The notes beneath the pieces are model-generated. The model was not told the origin of the DNA. It saw only the letters and a program-made list of their open reading frames with translations, and made no database searches. From assembly GCA_041687675.1 (NCBI GenBank), contig JAWLBM010000073.1, forward strand, positions 1 to 9,936: a stretch of 9,936 nucleotides of DNA. Direction: 5' to 3'. Of the stretch, positions 5,284-9,936 are shown piece after piece. This DNA comes from JAWLBM01 sp041687675. Its GTDB lineage: Bacteria > Pseudomonadota > Alphaproteobacteria > Rhizobiales > Pleomorphomonadaceae. Each line of letters begins with the position of its first letter. The stretch's first letter is position 1. Position numbers and translations under genes: made by a program.

Positions 5284-7371
5284 TCAGGACCGGGTGATGC
5301 GGATGTCGCCGTGGCCGAGCACGGTGGCGCGGCGGCCCGGCGGGACGAGCACCGTCGAATTGTGCTGGACGATCAGCGCGGGGCCGTTGACGACGTCGTC
5401 CGCCATCAGCGCCGACCGGCGGTAGCGGGGCGTCGGCACCGCGGCGCCGTCGTCGAACACGGTCTCCCTGACGTAGAGCCGGGCCTCCTCCGGATCGGTC
5501 CGCCCTCCCCTCGGCAGGTCCGGCAGCTTCAGCGAATCCACCGCGGCGGTGGCGACCAGGCGGAGCGTGACCACCTCGATCGACTGGTCCTCGAAGGCGT
5601 GGCCGTAGACCTGGCGGTGGGCCTCGAAGAAGCTCCTCGCCACCTCGCGCCAGTTGTCGGCGTCGATCGGCGCGTCCGGCATGGTGGCGCGCAGCTCGAA
5701 GCCCTGGCCGACGTGGCGGCACTCGGCGATCCGCGTGTAGCGGCGGTCGGCGACCGGGATCTCGTCGGCGGCGAACTGGGCCTCCGCCTCCGCCATCAGC
5801 GCGTCGATGGCCGCGTTGACCGCCTCGCGCTCGGCCTCGCCCATCTTGTCGAGCACGACCAGCACGGAGCGGGTGTACTCGTACTTCAGCTCGGTCACGA
5901 GCAGGCCCATGGCGGCGGTGATGCCGGGGTGCAGCGGGGCCACCACGTCCTTCGCCGAGATGATGTCGGCGAGCGCGTTGGCGTGCAGCGGACCGGCGCC
6001 GCCGAAGCCCATCAGGGTGAAGTTGCGCGGGTCGATGCCCTTGGCCACCGAGTTGGCGTTGATGGCCAGCGCCATGTTGTTGTTGATGATCCTGAGGATG
6101 CCGAGCGCGGCGTCCTTGGTGGACAGGCCGAGGGGCTTGCCGATGTGCTCGTCGATCGCCTTGCGGGCGAGGTCGGCGTCGAGCGAGAGGTCGCCGCCGA
6201 GGAACTGCTCGGGATCGAGGCGCCCGAGCACCACCTGGGCGTCGGTCACCGTCGGTTCCGTCCCGCCGTTGCCGTAGCAGGCCGGCCCCGGCACCGCGCC
6301 GGCCGAGCGCGGGCCGACGCGGAAGGCGCCGCCCGGGTCGAGGTAGGCGATCGATCCGCCGCCGGCGCCGATCGCGTCGATGTCGATCATCGGCACCAGC
6401 ACGGGGAGGCTCGCGACCTCGGTGTCGCGCGGATTCTTGATCCGCAGCTCGCCGCCCTGGATCACCGAGATGTCGGCGGAGGTGCCGCCGATGTCTATGG
6501 TGATGACGTTCTGCGTCGCGGCGGCCTCGCCGGTCCACCTGCCGCCGATCACGCCGCCGGCGGGGCCGGAGAGGAGCAGCCCGACCGGCAGCTTCGACGA
6601 CTTCTCAACGGTCGAAATGCCGCCGTTCGACTGCATGATGCGGACGTCGGCGACGATGCCGTTCTCGCGCAGCCGCGCCTCGAGGCTGTTCAGGTAGAGC
6701 GCCGTGCGCGGGCCGATGTAGGCGTTCATCGCACAGGTGGAGAAGCGCTCGTACTCGCGCATCACGTTGACCACTTCCGAGGAGGTGGAGACGAAGGCGT
6801 CCGGCATCGCCTCGAGCACGATCTCCTTGGCCCGCTGCTCGTGCTCGTCGTTGAGGAAGGAGAACAGGAAGCCGACGATCACCGCGTCGAGGCCGCGCCT
6901 GGCGAAGAGCTCGGCGGCCGCCTTCACCTCGTCGATGGCGAGCGGCACCTCGACCTCTCCGGTCGGCGGCATGATCCGCTCGGTGATCGGGATGCGGTTG
7001 CGCCGCTTGACCAGCGGCTTCGACTGCCAGGGCACGTCGAACTGGAGCGAGAAGTTGTGCGGCCGCTTGTGGCGGGCCATGTGCAGGATGTCGCGGAAGC
7101 CGCGGGTGGTCAGCATGCCGACCTCCGCGCCGTTGCGCTCGATCACCATGTTGGTGGCGACGGTGGTGCCGTGGAACACCATGTCGACGTCGCCGGGCGA
7201 GACGCCGGCGAGGCCGCAGACGTCGAGGATGCCGCGGACGACGCCCTCGGACTGGTCGGAGGGCGTGGAAGACACCTTGTGGACGACGATCTTCTGGCTG
7301 CCGTCGCCATGGGTCTGTTCGAGGACGATGTCGGTGAATGTTCCCCCGACGTCGACGCCTACTCGCAGCAT
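5284..7371 (-). CDS. hyuA: Hydantoinase A / oxoprolinase family protein (HyuA-type ATP-binding subunit)
   Basis: A 695-residue cytoplasmic protein, normal for HyuA. The family binds and hydrolyses ATP to activate the substrate carbonyl, and works with HyuB in ring opening of hydantoins or lactams. Three regions are visible. The N-terminal domain (about 1-185) starts VGVDVGGTFTDIVL (residues 4-17), the first phosphate loop of an ASKHA-type fold, with FHGTTVATN at 66-74. The central domain (about 200-490) holds MQSNGG (246-251), SGPAGGVIGG (268-277), TIDIGGTSADIS (291-302), GAGGGSIAY (335-343), GPACYGNGGTEPTVTDA (362-378) and GFGGAGPLHA (455-464). A C-terminal region (about 505-690) ends in a typical VNGPALIVQHNSTVLVPPG block (661-679). 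ATG 7371 is supported by the motif beginning at residue 4 and a GGGG stretch 8 bases upstream. It follows the binding-protein gene by 79 bases and precedes hyuB by 26. Confidence 0.95.
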   Translation of the reverse strand: MLRVGVDVGGTFTDIVLEQTHGDGSQKIVVHKVSSTPSDQSEGVVRGILDVCGLAGVSPGDVDMVFHGTTVATNMVIERNGAEVGMLTTRGFRDILHMARHKRPHNFSLQFDVPWQSKPLVKRRNRIPITERIMPPTGEVEVPLAIDEVKAAAELFARRGLDAVIVGFLFSFLNDEHEQRAKEIVLEAMPDAFVSTSSEVVNVMREYERFSTCAMNAYIGPRTALYLNSLEARLRENGIVADVRIMQSNGGISTVEKSSKLPVGLLLSGPAGGVIGGRWTGEAAATQNVITIDIGGTSADISVIQGGELRIKNPRDTEVASLPVLVPMIDIDAIGAGGGSIAYLDPGGAFRVGPRSAGAVPGPACYGNGGTEPTVTDAQVVLGRLDPEQFLGGDLSLDADLARKAIDEHIGKPLGLSTKDAALGILRIINNNMALAINANSVAKGIDPRNFTLMGFGGAGPLHANALADIISAKDVVAPLHPGITAAMGLLVTELKYEYTRSVLVVLDKMGEAEREAVNAAIDALMAEAEAQFAADEIPVADRRYTRIAECRHVGQGFELRATMPDAPIDADNWREVARSFFEAHRQVYGHAFEDQSIEVVTLRLVATAAVDSLKLPDLPRGGRTDPEEARLYVRETVFDDGAAVPTPRYRRSALMADDVVNGPALIVQHNSTVLVPPGRRATVLGHGDIRITRS

Positions 7372-7394
7372 GTCCTGTTCCCCTCTGCCTCTCG

Positions 7395-7449
7395 GGGCCC
7401 TTGGCCGGGCCCGCTTCAGTCTCTCCGGTCCCGGCCGCGGCCCGGACCG
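7395..7449 (-). other. GC-rich hairpins between the binding-protein gene and hyuA
   Basis: CGGTCC (7426-7431) and GGACCG (7444-7449) are inverted repeats enclosing a second GGCC/GGCC pair, immediately after the TAG stop of the binding-protein gene. A second dyad, GGGCCC-N6-GGGCCC, lies at 7395-7412. No T-tract follows on the minus strand. They may stabilise or process the mRNA, or partly attenuate hyuAB expression. All of this is inferred from base pairing only. Confidence 0.4.
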
Positions 7450-7450
7450 T

Positions 7451-8671
7451 CTAGCGGCCCACGAACTGGGCCCAGCGGCGGACGAGGTAGTTGTGCTCGT
7501 CCATGGTGGTGTTCCACACCGCGATCGAACTGGCGCGCTGCCAGTAGGAGCCCCCCGCGCGCGAGGACCCGGCGCGGATGGTGATCGAGCCGTCGGGACC
7601 CGGCAGGTCCACCGGGGTCGGCTCGCCCTCGTACCAGTAGTTCCACTCGTCGCGGCTGAGATGGCGGCGGACCCGCTGCGGCACGGACATGTAGTAGCCC
7701 TGCCGGGCGACGACGGCGCCGGCGAAGCCCTCGAGCCACCAGTTGAGATACTCGTAGGCGACGTCGAGCGTCCGCCCGCCGAGCCGGCTGGAGAGGCACA
7801 GCCCGCCATGCCAGGCGCGGTAGCCCTCGTGGGGCACCGCCTCCGCCACGGGCACGCCGCGCCGGCGCAGCGCCGTGATGCCCGGCGACCACATCGACTG
7901 GATCACCGTCTCGCCGGAGGCCATCATCTCGGCGGCTTCCACGGCGGTGCGCCAGAAGCCGTGGAAGTGCCCGGCCCGGCGCCGCCGCTCCAGGAAGGCG
8001 AGCAGCCGGTCGATCTCCTCGGTCGACATGTTGCCGACGTCGCGGAAGACCACCTCGCCGAGGGCCTGGGCGGAGAGCGCGGCGTCGAAGATGCCGATCG
8101 CCGGCTCGTCGACCAGGGCGACCCGCCCGTGGAAGCGCTCGTCGAGCAGCGCCCCCCAGGACGAGGCCCTGTCGCCCTCGGCGCCGGCGAGGTCCGGCCG
8201 CCAGGCGAAGCTGTCGAGGTTGTGCACCGTCGGCAGCATCGAGATGAGCTGCGTCGGGGCCGCGCCGAGCGAGTGGCTCGGCTGCACGTAGAGCTTGGTG
8301 GCTGGCGCGTCGCCGTGACCGAAGCTGGCATTGGGGCCGATCCGCCCCGTCTTGGTGAGGTCGCTGACCTCGTCCCAGAGGCGGATGCGGCCGAGGTCGA
8401 TCGGCTGGATCGCCCGCCAGAACCAGACGATGTCGAGGTTGTGGAAGCACTGGTCGTAGACGTCGAAGGCGCCCGGCTCGGTGGCAGCCTTGCGCTGGGT
8501 GGAGAGGAAGTCGAGCTTCTCGAACTCCACCTCGATGCCGAGGTCCTCCTCCGCCTTGCGCTGAATCTCGTCGAGCGCGGTGATCTCCGTGCCGAGGACG
8601 CGCAGCCGCGGCTTCCCGGCGGTCAGGACCGCAGGGGACGAGAGCGTGCGCGGGGGGCGGAGATCGTTCAT
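7451..8671 (-). CDS. PotD-like ABC-transporter solute-binding protein without a visible signal peptide
   Basis: A 406-residue protein resembling the extracellular solute-binding proteins of spermidine/putrescine-type ABC importers. The fold begins at about residue 21 with PRLRVLGTEITALDEI and continues with FDVYDQCFHNLDIVW (69-83), ISMLPTVHNLDSFAW (143-157), SWGALLDERFHGRVALVDEP (171-190), ETVIQSMWSPGITALRRRGVPV (254-275) and YLNWWLEG (308-315), ending AVWNTTMDEHNYLVRRW. Proteins of this class normally carry a Sec, lipoprotein or Tat signal. Here the first 20 residues are hydrophilic and proline-rich, with no twin arginine and no hydrophobic core. Only 44 bases separate the start from the ATPase stop and contain no in-frame upstream start. 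It may be cytoplasmic, mis-started or a derived form. The family call rests on overall pattern, not on catalytic residues. Confidence 0.8.
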   Translation of the reverse strand: MNDLRPPRTLSSPAVLTAGKPRLRVLGTEITALDEIQRKAEEDLGIEVEFEKLDFLSTQRKAATEPGAFDVYDQCFHNLDIVWFWRAIQPIDLGRIRLWDEVSDLTKTGRIGPNASFGHGDAPATKLYVQPSHSLGAAPTQLISMLPTVHNLDSFAWRPDLAGAEGDRASSWGALLDERFHGRVALVDEPAIGIFDAALSAQALGEVVFRDVGNMSTEEIDRLLAFLERRRRAGHFHGFWRTAVEAAEMMASGETVIQSMWSPGITALRRRGVPVAEAVPHEGYRAWHGGLCLSSRLGGRTLDVAYEYLNWWLEGFAGAVVARQGYYMSVPQRVRRHLSRDEWNYWYEGEPTPVDLPGPDGSITIRAGSSRAGGSYWQRASSIAVWNTTMDEHNYLVRRWAQFVGR

Positions 8672-8715
8672 GTTCGCTCGATGGCCGGTGTTCCGGGCCG
8701 GGACGCCGGAGTGGC

Positions 8716-9819
8716 TCAGCCGGCGATGACGGTCGCCTCGGCAGCGCGCCAGGAGAGCAGGATCTGCCCGCCCGCGCCGAAGGCTTCCGGCGGGTACTTG
8801 TCCACATGGCCCTCCAGATCCACCTGCCGGCCGTCCGGCAGGTCGACCGAGAGGTGCGACACGTGCCCGACCACGTCGGAGCGGTGGATCCGGGCGTCGA
8901 TGACGTTGCCGTCGCTGCGGGCGGCGACCTCGTCGCGGCTGGTCCCGGCGGCGGCGTGGATCTCGATCGCCTCGGCCGGCACGACGACCTTGACGCCGCG
9001 CCCGTCGGCGATCTCGCCGTTGCGGGTGCCGCGCAGCAGCCCGAGCGGCGTCTCCACGGCGGCCGTGCCGTCGCCCAGGGCGCTGAGGTGGCCGCCGAGG
9101 ATGATGTTGCGGCCGATGAACTGGGCCACGAAGGGCGTGTCCGGCCGGGTGTAGAGCGTGTGCGGCGGCGAGATCTGCTCGACCCGGCCCTGGTTCATCA
9201 CCACGATCCGGTCGGACAGCGACAGCGCCTCCGACTGGGCGTGGGTGACGAACACGAAGGTGATGCCGAGGCTCTTCTGCAGGATCTTCAGCTCGTTCTG
9301 GATCGTCTTCCTGAGGTTGGCGTCGAGCGCCCCGAGCGGCTCGTCGAGGAGCAGGATGTCGGGCTCCACCACGAGGCCGCGGGCGAGCGCGATGCGCTGC
9401 CGCTGGCCGCCGGAGAGCTTGTCGCAGCGCTTGTCTGCGACCTCGGTCAGGGCGAGGGTGTCGAGGATCCGGTCGACCTTGGCGTCCCGCTCGGCCCTCG
9501 GCATGCCCTTCACCTCCAGCCCGTAGCCGACGTTGCGCCGCACCGTCATGTGCGGGAACAGGGCGTAGTTCTGGAAGATCATCGAGGTGGGGCGACGCTC
9601 CGGCGGCAGGTCGTTGATCCGCTTGCCACGGATCAGGATGTCGCCGCCGGTGATCGACTCGAAGCCGGCGATCATCCTCAGCGTGGTGGTCTTTCCGCAG
9701 CCGGACGGCCCGAGGAAGGCGATGAACTCCCCCTTCTCGACGGCAAGGTCGAAGTCGATCACGGCGGGGGTGCCGTTGTCGTAGACCTTGCCGACCTTCT
9801 TGAGTTCGAGATCGTACAC
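8716..9819 (-). CDS. PotA-like ABC-transporter ATPase with TOBE domain
   Basis: A 367-residue cytoplasmic ATPase that powers an importer of the polyamine/iron/sulfate (CUT1-like) class. Motifs in order: Walker A GPSGCGKTT (37-45), Q-loop Gln83 in IFQNYALFPHMTV, signature LSGGQRQRIALARGL (135-149), Walker B ILLLDEP with Glu160, D-loop GALDANLR, and the switch His193 in VTHAQSEAL. Most relatives have VTHDQ, so Asp is replaced by Ala next to the switch histidine. From about residue 230 the sequence is a TOBE-type regulatory domain. The start is GTG at 9817-9819, supported by GGAG 8 bases upstream and a standard MYDLELKKV opening. The binding-protein gene follows 44 bases later. No permease gene is present in the window and at least one must lie elsewhere. 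Confidence 0.95.
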   Translation of the reverse strand: MYDLELKKVGKVYDNGTPAVIDFDLAVEKGEFIAFLGPSGCGKTTTLRMIAGFESITGGDILIRGKRINDLPPERRPTSMIFQNYALFPHMTVRRNVGYGLEVKGMPRAERDAKVDRILDTLALTEVADKRCDKLSGGQRQRIALARGLVVEPDILLLDEPLGALDANLRKTIQNELKILQKSLGITFVFVTHAQSEALSLSDRIVVMNQGRVEQISPPHTLYTRPDTPFVAQFIGRNIILGGHLSALGDGTAAVETPLGLLRGTRNGEIADGRGVKVVVPAEAIEIHAAAGTSRDEVAARSDGNVIDARIHRSDVVGHVSHLSVDLPDGRQVDLEGHVDKYPPEAFGAGGQILLSWRAAEATVIAG

Positions 9820-9825
9820 GAGCGT

Positions 9826-9831
9826 TTCTCC
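9826..9831 (-). promoter_or_regulatory. Ribosome binding site supporting the GTG start of the ATPase gene
   Basis: On the minus strand this reads GGAGAA, with its GGAG core 8 bases before the GTG at 9817-9819. The reading frame stays open upstream to the window edge but contains no start codon there, so this site is the main evidence for the chosen start. Confidence 0.6.
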
Positions 9832-9936
9832 GGATGCGGGTCCGCGGGTCCGGCCCTGCGGCCGAAGCCGCGGCGCCGGGGCCGCGAGTGGCCGGGCGGG
9901 CGCGGCCGGCGCCCCCCCCGCGGGGTGGGCAGGCGT
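9832..9936. other. GC-rich right flank upstream of the ATPase gene, no recognisable gene
   Basis: No family-like translation is visible on either strand. On the minus strand GCGGC-TTCG-GCCGC (9871-9858) forms a perfect 5-bp stem closed by a C(UUCG)G tetraloop, a notably stable RNA hairpin, 38 bases upstream of the GTG start. A run of eight C lies at 9912-9919. The minus strand has no stop codon here, so the 3' end of an upstream gene (for example a permease) running in from the right cannot be excluded. No promoter is evident. Confidence 0.4.

Noticed and set aside
5255..5284. Upstream ATG (5282-5284) as the hyuB start, overlapping the hyuA stop
   Set aside because: The downstream ATG at 5257 has AGGAG at good spacing and gives the usual family N-terminus. 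The upstream one remains a minor possibility.
3476..5425. 649-codon plus-strand open frame opposite hyuB
   Set aside because: Low-complexity His/Val/Arg/Gly content typical of antisense frames in GC-rich DNA. hyuB on the other strand is conserved throughout.
5260..7584. 774-codon plus-strand open frame opposite hyuA
   Set aside because: Same shadow composition, and it ends inside the neighbouring binding-protein gene.
7416..8807. 463-codon minus-strand frame overlapping the binding-protein gene, considered as a source of its missing signal peptide
   Set aside because: Its N-terminal translation is Arg/Pro/Ser-rich with no hydrophobic core. A frameshift joining it to the binding protein would not create a signal.

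Overview
The window is GC-rich throughout, with codons ending mostly in G or C, ATGA stop/start overlaps and tightly packed genes. This fits an alphaproteobacterium, probably Hyphomicrobiales or Rhodospirillales, but no gene here fixes the genus. It looks like an accessory catabolic locus: a regulator, small accessory proteins, an amidase, an ATP-dependent hydantoinase/oxoprolinase pair and parts of a polyamine-type ABC uptake system. I see no tRNA, rRNA, CRISPR array, transposase or phage gene.

Layout. (1) At 1-91 (minus) is the start of a gene whose first residues form a twin-arginine export signal. It runs off the left edge. (2) At 92-395 is a divergent control region, lower in GC than the rest and rich in short inverted repeats. 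(3) At 396-3386 (plus) is a compact run: LysR-type regulator, small cupin, SnoaL/NTF2-like protein and amidase-signature hydrolase. The last three are joined by ATGA overlaps. (4) At 3387-3478 is a 92-bp convergent gap with a GC stem-loop, a 12-nt direct repeat and a perfect 26-bp palindrome. (5) At 9819-3479 (minus) is a second run: PotA-like ABC ATPase, PotD-like binding protein, HyuA and HyuB. The right 117 bases hold no recognisable gene.

Working model (inference). A nitrogen-containing compound enters through an ABC transporter whose permeases lie outside the window. HyuA/HyuB open a cyclic amide (hydantoin, lactam, oxoproline or similar) at the cost of ATP. The amidase cleaves an amide bond in the product, and the cupin and SnoaL-like proteins perform or assist an undefined step. 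The LysR protein may sense the substrate or an intermediate and act on the divergent region at 92-395. Neither substrate nor chemistry can be read from sequence alone.

The most unusual points are a full-length periplasmic-type binding protein that appears to have no export signal, the perfect palindrome between the two converging operons, and the pairing of a cupin and a SnoaL-like protein with an amidase opposite hyuAB.
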